A stretch of 64,000 nt of DNA from Chitinophagaceae bacterium C216 (GTDB lineage: Bacteria; Bacteroidota; Bacteroidia; Chitinophagales; Chitinophagaceae), in NCBI GenBank assembly GCA_028485475.2, contig CP144143.1, positions 2,046,001 through 2,110,000 on the forward strand, written 5' to 3'. Positions 46,012 through 54,048 of this stretch are shown one piece after another (within the stretch, counting starts at the first letter, position 1; each line of letters opens with the position of its first letter). The notes below the pieces were generated by a model. That model searched no databases. It was given only the letters and a program-made list of their open reading frames with translations, and was not told the origin of the DNA. Made by a program: the position numbers and the translations under genes.

Positions 46012-47001
46012 ATGAAAAAAAGAAGTAGTATTTGGATATTGAGCTTGTTGGTTATGGTTAGTTGGGCTTTTGCTCCTTTGCAAAAGAAAAAACCATTTAC
46101 TATAGTTTTACTACCGGACACGCAGAATTATGCTGAAAAGTATCCGAACATATTTCGTGCTCAAACTACGTGGGTAGCTGATAAGAAAAACAACATAACA
46201 TTTGTTTTGCAATTGGGGGACATAACTAATAATAATAGTCCGGAACAATGGCATGTCGCCAAAGAGGCATTCGAAATTATGGATGGAAAAGTTCCCTATT
46301 CTTTCGTGGTAGGTAATCACGACATAGGTACTCATGGCTGGACTGATACTAGAAATACAAACTTATTTAATCAATACTTGCCTTATAGTAAGTATTCTAA
46401 AATGCCCAATTTTGGAGGGGCGTTTGAAGATGGCAAAATGGATAATACTTGGTATGCATTTAAAGCCGGCGGCTATGACTGGCTCGTACTGAACTTGGAA
46501 TTTGGGCCACGTAATATTGTACTAGACTGGGCTAATGAAGTTGTACGCAAACATCCAAAGCATAAGGTTATTGTTAACACGCATGCTTATATGTACTCTG
46601 ACGATAAACGGATTAGCGTACGCCATAATCATAAATGGACCCCTCAAAGCTATGGAATCGGTAAAGACACAGGCCCTAATCAGGTGAATGATGGTGAAGA
46701 TATGTGGGAGAAGTTTGTCCGCAAGCATAAGAACATCATGTTTGTATTTAGCGGACATGTTTTGAATGAAGGTGTTGGAACATTGGTAAGCAAGGGAGAT
46801 CATGGTAATGATGTATATCAAATGTTAGCTAATTTCCAATCCGGCGTTATTGGATCCGAGAATGGTGGAAATGGTTTTTTAAGACTGATAACGATCGATC
46901 CTAAAAAAAAGAAAGTTATTGTTAAAACCTATTCTCCCTATTTGGATCAGTATAAACAAACACCCGAACATAATTTTCAGTTTGACAATGTCGCCTTTTA
47001 G
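46012..47001 (+). CDS. Exported calcineurin-like metallophosphoesterase
   Basis: A 329-residue predicted phosphoesterase with signal peptide (ending SWAFA). Metal-site motifs: LLPDTQNY near residue 36, LGDITNNN near 69, VGNHDIGTHGW near 102, NTHAY near 193, FSGHVLNEG near 248. Similar in layout to the lipoprotein at 9386-10441 but without the lipoprotein cysteine. It closes locus B's structural genes just before the LacI regulator, so a phosphorylated glycan or phosphodiester-linked cap is a plausible substrate (inference). Confidence 0.88.
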   Translation: MKKRSSIWILSLLVMVSWAFAPLQKKKPFTIVLLPDTQNYAEKYPNIFRAQTTWVADKKNNITFVLQLGDITNNNSPEQWHVAKEAFEIMDGKVPYSFVVGNHDIGTHGWTDTRNTNLFNQYLPYSKYSKMPNFGGAFEDGKMDNTWYAFKAGGYDWLVLNLEFGPRNIVLDWANEVVRKHPKHKVIVNTHAYMYSDDKRISVRHNHKWTPQSYGIGKDTGPNQVNDGEDMWEKFVRKHKNIMFVFSGHVLNEGVGTLVSKGDHGNDVYQMLANFQSGVIGSENGGNGFLRLITIDPKKKKVIVKTYSPYLDQYKQTPEHNFQFDNVAF

Positions 47002-47095
47002 TGTCTTCTAAGACGAGTGAATATATTTATCTCAGCACTATTGTTACTATGCTTTTGGGTAGAATTATTTATAATTGTGTAACAAATTTTTATTA

Positions 47096-48142
47096 GTGAA
47101 AAAGAGGGTTTCTATAAAAGATATTGCGGAGAAAGTAGGCGTTTCAACGGCACTTGTTTCTTATGTGTTAAACGGAAAAGAAAGGGAAGCTAGAGTAGGG
47201 CAGGAGATTGCAAAAAAAATACGTAAGGTCGCAGCAGACCTGAATTATCAGCCGAACCTTATAGCTCGAGGACTAAAATTCGGACGTACTAACACACTAG
47301 GCCTTATAGTTGCCGATATTTCCAACCCCTTTTTTGCTACATTGGCAAGAAGTATTGAGCTGGAAGCACAGAAAAATGGTTATACTGTACTTTTTGGAAG
47401 CAGTGATGAACAATTGGATAAATCCCAAAATCTTATTAATACTTTTTTAAGCCGACAAGTAGACGGATTGATTATTACACCTGTAGCCGGATCTCAATCA
47501 CAGATCGAGGAGCTAAAAACTAAGGGTATTCCGTTTGTGTTGATGGATAGAGGTTTTTCTGATCTTGAAACCAGTGTGGTGGTAACAGATAACCATGAAG
47601 CTATGTATAGTGCTGTAAAACTACTTACCGATAATGGTTACAGAAAAATCGGAATGATTGCTTACGATACGCCGCTTACGCATATGCAGGATCGTATAAA
47701 AGGATACAAAGATGCCCTCAAGGATGCAGGTATTCGTTTCCAATCTAAATGGTTAAAGAAAGTTCCATTCGAAGATTACAAGGAGCGGGTAGCCAGGGCT
47801 GTTTTGCAGTTGATTGATAAGAAATCTCAACCTGTAGATGCGTTGGTATTTGCTACTAACAGTATTTCTGTACAAGCGTTAAAGATTATTCATGCTCAAA
47901 AACTCGTAGTTCCCGATGATCTGGGAATTATTAGTTTTGACGAGAGTGATGCTTTTGAATTTTTCTATACTTCCATTACCTATATCAAGCAGAACCTGAA
48001 TGAAATCAGTAAAAAGGCTGTTCAGACATTGCTTAAAAACATTAACAGCGTTACCCCTAAAGTAGAAAGAGTAATAGTGCCTTCAACAATTGTCGTTGGA
48101 GTAAGTAGTGGTAAAAAACTAAAAGAAAAAGTTGTCGTTTGA
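47096..48142 (+). CDS. LacI-family transcriptional regulator of locus B
   Basis: Second LacI/GalR-type regulator, 348 residues from the GTG at 47096; a TTG at 47075 is less likely, and the first regulator also starts with GTG. The helix-turn-helix is near residues 5-26 (SIKDIAEKVGVSTALVSYVL), the hinge is YQPNLIARGLKFGRTNTLGLI, then the sugar-sensor domain. The recognition helix (STALVSYV) differs from that of the locus A regulator (PSTVSFV), in line with two different operators. It lies between operons that carry class B sites, one of them only 24 bases after its stop codon. Confidence 0.92.
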   Translation: MKKRVSIKDIAEKVGVSTALVSYVLNGKEREARVGQEIAKKIRKVAADLNYQPNLIARGLKFGRTNTLGLIVADISNPFFATLARSIELEAQKNGYTVLFGSSDEQLDKSQNLINTFLSRQVDGLIITPVAGSQSQIEELKTKGIPFVLMDRGFSDLETSVVVTDNHEAMYSAVKLLTDNGYRKIGMIAYDTPLTHMQDRIKGYKDALKDAGIRFQSKWLKKVPFEDYKERVARAVLQLIDKKSQPVDALVFATNSISVQALKIIHAQKLVVPDDLGIISFDESDAFEFFYTSITYIKQNLNEISKKAVQTLLKNINSVTPKVERVIVPSTIVVGVSSGKKLKEKVVV

Positions 48143-48165
48143 TGATTTTCTTTATTAGCCGTAAT

Positions 48166-48180
48166 TTAAACGTGTAAGCA
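48166..48180 (-). promoter_or_regulatory. LacI-type operator, class B, upstream of third GH172
   Basis: Read on the minus strand: TGCTTACACGTTTAA, identical to 15 bases of site 1 at 36595. It ends 10 bases before the -7 box TATTTTTG (48191-48198), so it would block the promoter. Confidence 0.75.
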
Positions 48181-48190
48181 GGCAATTTTG

Positions 48191-48198
48191 TATTTTTG
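48191..48198 (+). promoter_or_regulatory. Promoter -7 box of the GH172-fucI operon
   Basis: TATTTTTG matches TAnnTTTG exactly and lies 16 bases before the ATG at 48215. The -33 region is covered by the class B operator and lacks a clear TTG. Confidence 0.6.
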
Positions 48199-48214
48199 TT
48201 TAGAAAGTATCGAT

Positions 48215-49381
48215 ATGAAAAAAAATTTACTACTACTACTTGTCATTTTCGCCACGATTGCTGCTAAGGCACAGCAAGGCAAGTTCAACGGCCTTGATAT
48301 GAACATGGGTAATCTGTCTAAATTGTCAGACGCCAAGACCCGTTCCATTAGCCCTGAAAACTTTACCGGTGAAAAAGGGAGAGGTGGTATGGCCGATCCT
48401 GCAAAGGATAAGGGAAAACGAAATGTAGCCAATGCCGCCCACGAAGCAAGAGATTTAGGAGTGGGTTGGAAAGTGAACCCTTTCATTATTATTGAACCGG
48501 GAGAAACCTTTACGATGGCTGATATTCAGGGACCTGGTGCTATTCAGCATATCTGGATGACGCCTACAGGCAATCTAAACTTTTCTATTCTTCGCGTATA
48601 CTATGATGATGAAAAAGATCCTTCGGTAGAGTGTCCTATTGGCCCATTCTTTGCCTCGGCGTGGAATGAGTTCTCACCTCTGAATTCACTAGCAATGACG
48701 GTAAACCCGGGAAGCGCATTTAACAGTTATTGGAAGATGCCTTTCAGAAAACGCATCAGAATTACAATGGAGAATATTGATAGCCAGCCAATGCGCCTAT
48801 ATTATCAGATTACCTATGCATTGACTGAGGTAGGCGAGGATGAGGCTTACTTCCATGCACAATATCGCCGCAGCAAGCCCAATATGAGCTCTCTGCATAC
48901 CATTGTTGATGGAATTAAAGGTAAAGGACATTATGTAGGTACCTATATGGGTGTTGGTGTCAATAATAACGGCTGGTGGGGCGAAGGCGAAATTAAGTTT
49001 TTCATGGATGGCGATAAGGATTATGCCACTATCGTAGGAACCGGTACCGAAGATTATTTCTGCGGCTCTTACAATTTTGAAAATAAACGTACCCGTCAGT
49101 ATCAGGAGTTTTCTACTCCCTATGCCGGATTGCATCAGGTAATACGTCCCGACGGATTATATGCCTCTCAGATGCGTTTTGGAATGTACCGTTGGCACAT
49201 TATGGATCCTATTCGCTTTGAAAAAGATTTAAAAGTGACCATTCAGGATTTGGGATGGCGATCCGGAGGTCGTTATCTACCGCAAAACTCTGATATCATT
49301 ACTGTGGCATATTGGTATCAAACTGAGCCTCATAATAAATTCCCTAAACTTCCCAGTGCAGATGTGTTAGAAGTAAACTAA
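48215..49381 (+). CDS. GH172 (DUF2961) glycosidase, short form 2
   Basis: Third GH172-type protein, 388 residues from the ATG at 48215 (MKKNLLLLLVIFATIAAKAQ signal). An in-frame TTG at 48188 lies inside the promoter and is rejected. Landmarks: ARDLGVGWKVNPFIIIEPGE near residue 79, GAIQHIWMTPTG near 109, GPFFASAWNEFSPLNS, GKGHYVGTYMGV near 236, and VGTGTEDYFCGSYNFE near 274. In other copies the residue before GTG is His; here it is Val. It heads an operon with the following lipoprotein and fucI. Confidence 0.9.
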   Translation: MKKNLLLLLVIFATIAAKAQQGKFNGLDMNMGNLSKLSDAKTRSISPENFTGEKGRGGMADPAKDKGKRNVANAAHEARDLGVGWKVNPFIIIEPGETFTMADIQGPGAIQHIWMTPTGNLNFSILRVYYDDEKDPSVECPIGPFFASAWNEFSPLNSLAMTVNPGSAFNSYWKMPFRKRIRITMENIDSQPMRLYYQITYALTEVGEDEAYFHAQYRRSKPNMSSLHTIVDGIKGKGHYVGTYMGVGVNNNGWWGEGEIKFFMDGDKDYATIVGTGTEDYFCGSYNFENKRTRQYQEFSTPYAGLHQVIRPDGLYASQMRFGMYRWHIMDPIRFEKDLKVTIQDLGWRSGGRYLPQNSDIITVAYWYQTEPHNKFPKLPSADVLEVN

Positions 49382-49396
49382 TAAAACTTTACATCC

Positions 49397-50647
49397 ATGA
49401 AATATTTTTCTTTAACGATTGCGTTGGCCGGTTGCTTAATAACGGCATGCAACAGCGGCACAAACAATAATGATTCATCAGCTAATACCACAGATAATAC
49501 AATGGAAAGTTATGCCCAAGGCAGTTTTGGATACGATGTCCAATTTTTGCAGCAGCAAGATAGCTCGCTTATTATACTTAAAAGTGAAGATGGATTAAGT
49601 CAGGTCATCGTATCGCCAAAGTATCAGGCAAAAGTATTCACTTCAACTGCCGATGGTTTGAGTGGTAAGAGCTTCGGATGGGTGAATTACAAAGCTTTCG
49701 ACGGACCACTGGATGAGCATATGAATGCTTACGGTGGCGAGGATAGATTATGGCTGGGACCCGAAGGCGGTGTATTTTCACTTTATTTTAAGCCCGGGGC
49801 TAAAATGGAGTTTGCCAATTGGAAAACTCCTGCACCCATTGATACGGAGGCTTGGACATTGGTGTCTGCCGATGGTGTTTCTGTTGTCATGAGTAAGGAT
49901 ATGGAGCTGCTGAACTATGCAGGAACTACTTTAAAGATTAAAGCAGATCGTAGTGTCACGTTAATCGGTACTGCAGATATTCATTCCGATTTAGGCATCA
50001 CGCTGGACAACTCAGTAAAAGCGGTAGCGTTCAGAACCGAGAATAGTCTTACTAATGCGGGTCCAAACCCCTGGGACGAGCAAAGTGGAGCTCCTTGCAT
50101 GTGGAGCTTGGATATGTTTGCTCCTTCTGAGGGTTGCACTATTGTTATTCCTTATAATGATAAAGCCACAGGTAAAGTAGCTACTACTGATTATTTCGGA
50201 GAAATAGCAGCGGATAGAATTACGTATAAAGATGGCATCCTTTTCTTTAAAGCTGATGGTAAATCACGAGGTAAATTAGGAATTCCACCTGCACGTGTAA
50301 AAGATGTTGCCGGTAGCTACGATGCCACCCATAATGTACTCACTATCGTAAAATTTGATATTCATCCTTCCGGAAAATACTTGAATCAAGAATGGCGTAC
50401 CGACCGCGAGCCTTTTAGCGGTGATGCCATGAATGCTTATAATGATGGCCCCCTGGAAGATGGCAATCAGATGGGGCCTTTTTATGAAATTGAAAGTGTT
50501 TCACCTGCAGCATTCCTGAAACCCGGCGAAAAGCAAGTGCATAAACATAATGTGTATCATTTTATCGGCAATAAAACCGCTTTAAGCGAAATCGCTAAGA
50601 AAGTGTTGGGCGTTTCGGTTGAAGACATTGAAAAGATATTTAAGTAG
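49397..50647 (+). CDS. Lipoprotein of unknown function (DUF6786-like)
   Basis: A 416-residue lipoprotein (Cys near 18, ITACNSGTNNND). It resembles a family found beside sugar isomerases in Bacteroidota, which I believe is DUF6786; I am not certain of the name. It looks all-beta, with YGGEDRLWLGPEGGVFSLYF near residue 114 and WSLDMFAPSEGCTIVIPY near 236, suggestive of a mutarotase-like sandwich. If so it could open or epimerise the sugar handled by the next gene, fucI. It is 15 bases after the GH172 gene. Confidence 0.6.
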   Translation: MKYFSLTIALAGCLITACNSGTNNNDSSANTTDNTMESYAQGSFGYDVQFLQQQDSSLIILKSEDGLSQVIVSPKYQAKVFTSTADGLSGKSFGWVNYKAFDGPLDEHMNAYGGEDRLWLGPEGGVFSLYFKPGAKMEFANWKTPAPIDTEAWTLVSADGVSVVMSKDMELLNYAGTTLKIKADRSVTLIGTADIHSDLGITLDNSVKAVAFRTENSLTNAGPNPWDEQSGAPCMWSLDMFAPSEGCTIVIPYNDKATGKVATTDYFGEIAADRITYKDGILFFKADGKSRGKLGIPPARVKDVAGSYDATHNVLTIVKFDIHPSGKYLNQEWRTDREPFSGDAMNAYNDGPLEDGNQMGPFYEIESVSPAAFLKPGEKQVHKHNVYHFIGNKTALSEIAKKVLGVSVEDIEKIFK

Positions 50648-50691
50648 GCAGTTTCTATAAAGTGTGTTAACCAATTAATTTTTGAAAACTA

Positions 50692-52479
50692 ATGGCGAAA
50701 AAGCAAAAGTTACAGAATAACAAATATCCGAGAATTGGTATTCGTCCTATTATTGATGGACGTTTAGGAGGTATTAGAGAATCGCTAGAGGCGACTACTA
50801 TGGCTATGGCAAAGTCCGTGGCCGAATTATATACCCGTGAGCTCAGATATCCTGATGGTACTCCCGTAGAATGTGTGATTGCCGATACTACCATTGGAGG
50901 TGTAAAAGAAGCTGCAGCGTGTGCGGAAAAATTTGAGGCCAATAACGTGGGTGTTTCTTTATCGGTAACGCCTTGCTGGTGTTATGGTTCAGAAACAATG
51001 GACATGAATCCTTATATACCTAAAGCAATATGGGGATTTAATGGTACGGAGCGTCCGGGTGCTGTTTATCTTGCAGCCACACTGGCAGCACATAATCAAA
51101 AAGGACTTCCTTGTTTTGGTATATATGGAAAAGATGTGCAGGATATGGGTGATACTACAATCCCTGCAGATGTGGAAGCTAAACTATTGAATTTTGCAAG
51201 AGCAGGGCTCGCTGTTGCTATCATGCGCGGGAAGTCCTATCTGGCCATAGGTTCTGTGTCCATGGGAATTGCTGGCTCTATCGTAGATCCCCAGTTTTTC
51301 CAGGATTATCTGGGTATGCGCAATGAATATGTAGATTCCACAGAAGTATTACGTAGGATTCAGTTGGGTATTTATGATCATGATGAGTTCAAGCGCGCGA
51401 TGGTATGGGTAAAGAAATATTGTAAAGAAGGAAAAGATCTGAATAGAAAAGAAAAGGTAAAATCACGCCGTGAAAAGGATAAAGACTGGGAGTTTGTTGT
51501 GAAGATGACTATGATTATCCGAGACCTGATGGTCGGAAATCCAAAGCTGGCTAAGATGGGATATGAAGAGGAAGCATTAGGTCATAACGCTATTGTTTCC
51601 GGATTCCAAGGGCAACGTCAGTGGACCGATTTCTTACCGGATGGTGATTTTTCCGAGGCTTTGTTGAATTCTTCATTCGATTGGAACGGCATTCGTAATC
51701 CATATATAGTAGCAACCGAAAATGATTGTTATAACGGGGTTTCTATGCTGTTTAATTATTTGCTCACCAATACAGCACAGATTTTTGCTGATGTACGTAC
51801 CTATTGGAGTCCGGATGCTACAGAGCGCGTGACAGGGTGGAGACCCGATGGTATAGCAGCAGAAGGGTTTATTCATTTAATAAACTCGGGTTCGGCTTCA
51901 CTGGATGGTACAGGCCGGCAGTCCAAAGAGGGTAAACCGGTAATGAAACCTTTCTGGGAAATTACACAAAAAGAGGTGAAAGCTTGTCTAGACGCTACAG
52001 AATGGAGCCCTTCCAATCGTGATTACATGCGTGGTGGAGGTTTTTCATCTACTTTTTTAACCAGAGGTGGTATGCCGGTTACTATGTGTCGTTTGAATTT
52101 GATAAAAGGCCTAGGGCCAGTGCTGCAAATTGCAGAAGGTTATACCATTGACTTGCCCAAGCATGTACATGATATATTGAACAGACGTACAGATCCTATA
52201 TGGCCTACCACATGGTTTGTACCTAATACTACTGGTAAAGGGCCATTTAAAGATGTATATTCTGTAATGGCTAATTGGGGTGCGAATCACGGCGCTATTA
52301 GTTATGGTCATATTGGTGATCAGTTGATCACACTTGCCTCTATGCTTCGTATTCCTGTGGCTATGCACAATGTAGATGAGGGACGTATTTTCAGGCCTTC
52401 TGCATGGGGTGCATTTGGTATGGATCCTGAGGGATCGGACTATAGAGCTTGTTCTGTATATGGACCTTTGTATAAGTAG
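50692..52479 (+). CDS. fucI: L-fucose / D-arabinose isomerase
   Basis: Cytoplasmic Mn-dependent aldose-ketose isomerase converting L-fucose to L-fuculose; the same enzyme family accepts D-arabinose, giving D-ribulose. The 595 residues match the family (about 590). Features: [24 protein letters not shown] at the start, [15 protein letters not shown] near 63, [25 protein letters not shown] near 199, and [29 protein letters not shown] near 527 with the conserved histidine. No fuculokinase or aldolase gene is in the window. It shares an operon with GH172 and the preceding lipoprotein under the class B operator at 48166. Confidence 0.96.
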   Translation: MAKKQKLQNNKYPRIGIRPIIDGRLGGIRESLEATTMAMAKSVAELYTRELRYPDGTPVECVIADTTIGGVKEAAACAEKFEANNVGVSLSVTPCWCYGSETMDMNPYIPKAIWGFNGTERPGAVYLAATLAAHNQKGLPCFGIYGKDVQDMGDTTIPADVEAKLLNFARAGLAVAIMRGKSYLAIGSVSMGIAGSIVDPQFFQDYLGMRNEYVDSTEVLRRIQLGIYDHDEFKRAMVWVKKYCKEGKDLNRKEKVKSRREKDKDWEFVVKMTMIIRDLMVGNPKLAKMGYEEEALGHNAIVSGFQGQRQWTDFLPDGDFSEALLNSSFDWNGIRNPYIVATENDCYNGVSMLFNYLLTNTAQIFADVRTYWSPDATERVTGWRPDGIAAEGFIHLINSGSASLDGTGRQSKEGKPVMKPFWEITQKEVKACLDATEWSPSNRDYMRGGGFSSTFLTRGGMPVTMCRLNLIKGLGPVLQIAEGYTIDLPKHVHDILNRRTDPIWPTTWFVPNTTGKGPFKDVYSVMANWGANHGAISYGHIGDQLITLASMLRIPVAMHNVDEGRIFRPSAWGAFGMDPEGSDYRACSVYGPLYK

Positions 52480-52574
52480 GCAAATTATCTGAGGGCTTGG
52501 AAGTAGCTTGTATCATTATAAATTCAAAAGTGATATTAGCCAAGAAATCTGTATTTTACTGCCCCTCAATATCA

Positions 52575-52591
52575 AAACGATTTTTAAATAT
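52575..52591 (+). promoter_or_regulatory. Possible class A operator variant at the fucP start
   Basis: AAACGATTTTTAAATAT, identical to 29417-29433. It touches the ATG at 52590, so binding here would interfere with elongation or initiation of this gene. Confidence 0.4.
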
Positions 52592-53894
52592 GTCAATGAA
52601 AAAACAATCACTGTTTGTAAAGGACGGTATTAATTACGCCGCCCCGTTTGCTGCCATTAGTTCTTTGTTCTTTTTGTGGGGTGTAGCCCATGGTTTGTTG
52701 GATACACTGGACAAGAACTTTCAGGACATGCTGCATCTGAAAAAATGGCAATCTAGTTTTATTCAGTTTTCATTATACGGGGCTTACTTTGGGATGGCCA
52801 TTCCTGCGGGTTTGTTCATGAAGAAGTACGGATATAAGAAAGGGGTGATTTTTGGGTTGCTTCTTTTTGCTTTTGGAGCATTATTGGCTGCAGCTACAGC
52901 ACCTGCACAGTCTTTTGTGCTTTTTTTATTGTGCCTTTTAATTATCGGTTCGGGACTTACTACATTGGAAACAGCAGCGAACCCTTATACAACCAAATTA
53001 GGACCGCCCGAAACAGCAGAGCGTCGTATTAACTTCTCCCAATCATTTAATGGTTTAGCATGGGTGGTAGGGCCATTGATTGCGTTGTATGTTTACGGTA
53101 ATCAAAGTCATGTTGAGGGTGAAAAAATGATGTCGATCGTATTGCCCTTTGCACTGATAGGCCTAGCTGTGTTGCTGGTGGCTTTTATTTTCATGAGATT
53201 GAAGTTGCCTGAAATTACAGAAGAGGACGAGCTGGCAGCTCATGGAGGAGGACATGGTATTTCGGCAGTACCTGCTGCAGAGACAGACGCCGATATCAAT
53301 GATCCTTCCAATCCCCGTTATGTGAGCAAAAAGCCACTGTGGCAAAATCGGCATTTTAAGTTGGGCTTTATTGCTCAAGCATGTTATGTGGCGGCGCAAA
53401 CAGGGGTATTCAGCTATCTGATAAACTTCGTTACCGATCATGATATGCATCCACGCTTTGATGTAAAATATGGGCCGTATTTTTTGTCCATTGGATTTGC
53501 ATTATTTATGATCGGACGGATATCAGGTAGTGCGATGATGAAATATGTGAAGCCTACAAAATTATTAGCACTATATGCACTTGCAGTGAGTGTGTTATTG
53601 CCTATAGTGTCTGCTAAATTGGGTTGGACTTCTTTGATCGCATTATATGGTGTTTTCTTCTTTATGTCAATTATGTTCCCTACTATTTTTGCGCTAGCTA
53701 TTAAAGGGTTGGGAACAAAAACTAAGCAAGGGGCATCTTTCCTTGTGATGGCTGTGGCAGGAGGTGCCGTATTTCCCCCAATAATGGGTTTGGTAGCAGA
53801 TACTTACGGTATGGCTGCAGGTTTTTTGGTGCCTATTCCGCTTTTCCTGTTTATACTGTATTATGCAATAAAGGGGTATAAGGTATTGGCATAA
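52590..53894 (+). CDS. fucP: FucP-type sugar/H+ symporter (major facilitator superfamily)
   Basis: Inner-membrane MFS transporter of the FucP/NarK-like sugar symporter group, 434 residues and about 12 membrane helices. Start at 52590 or 52596 (MSMKKQSLFVKDG); an upstream in-frame ATG at 52497 would add a polar, unlikely extension. FLWGVAHGLLDTLDKNFQDML near residue 25 is typical of FucP, as are LTTLETAANPYTTKLGP near 125 and NFSQSFNGLAWVVGP. E. coli FucP takes L-fucose and D-arabinose; glucose/galactose symporters are close relatives, so the substrate is inferred from the adjacent fucI. Confidence 0.88.
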   Translation: MSMKKQSLFVKDGINYAAPFAAISSLFFLWGVAHGLLDTLDKNFQDMLHLKKWQSSFIQFSLYGAYFGMAIPAGLFMKKYGYKKGVIFGLLLFAFGALLAAATAPAQSFVLFLLCLLIIGSGLTTLETAANPYTTKLGPPETAERRINFSQSFNGLAWVVGPLIALYVYGNQSHVEGEKMMSIVLPFALIGLAVLLVAFIFMRLKLPEITEEDELAAHGGGHGISAVPAAETDADINDPSNPRYVSKKPLWQNRHFKLGFIAQACYVAAQTGVFSYLINFVTDHDMHPRFDVKYGPYFLSIGFALFMIGRISGSAMMKYVKPTKLLALYALAVSVLLPIVSAKLGWTSLIALYGVFFFMSIMFPTIFALAIKGLGTKTKQGASFLVMAVAGGAVFPPIMGLVADTYGMAAGFLVPIPLFLFILYYAIKGYKVLA

Positions 53895-54048
53895 TCCACA
53901 ATCTAATAATTCAACCGTCTTAGGATGGTTTATACTTTTTTTAGGTAGTAACCTATAGGCTGTATTATTTATTCATATTTCATTTTCAGGATACTGAAAA
54001 TAAGCCTTTGCCATGTCTAATTCTATCTATGATATTATCACTACGCGC

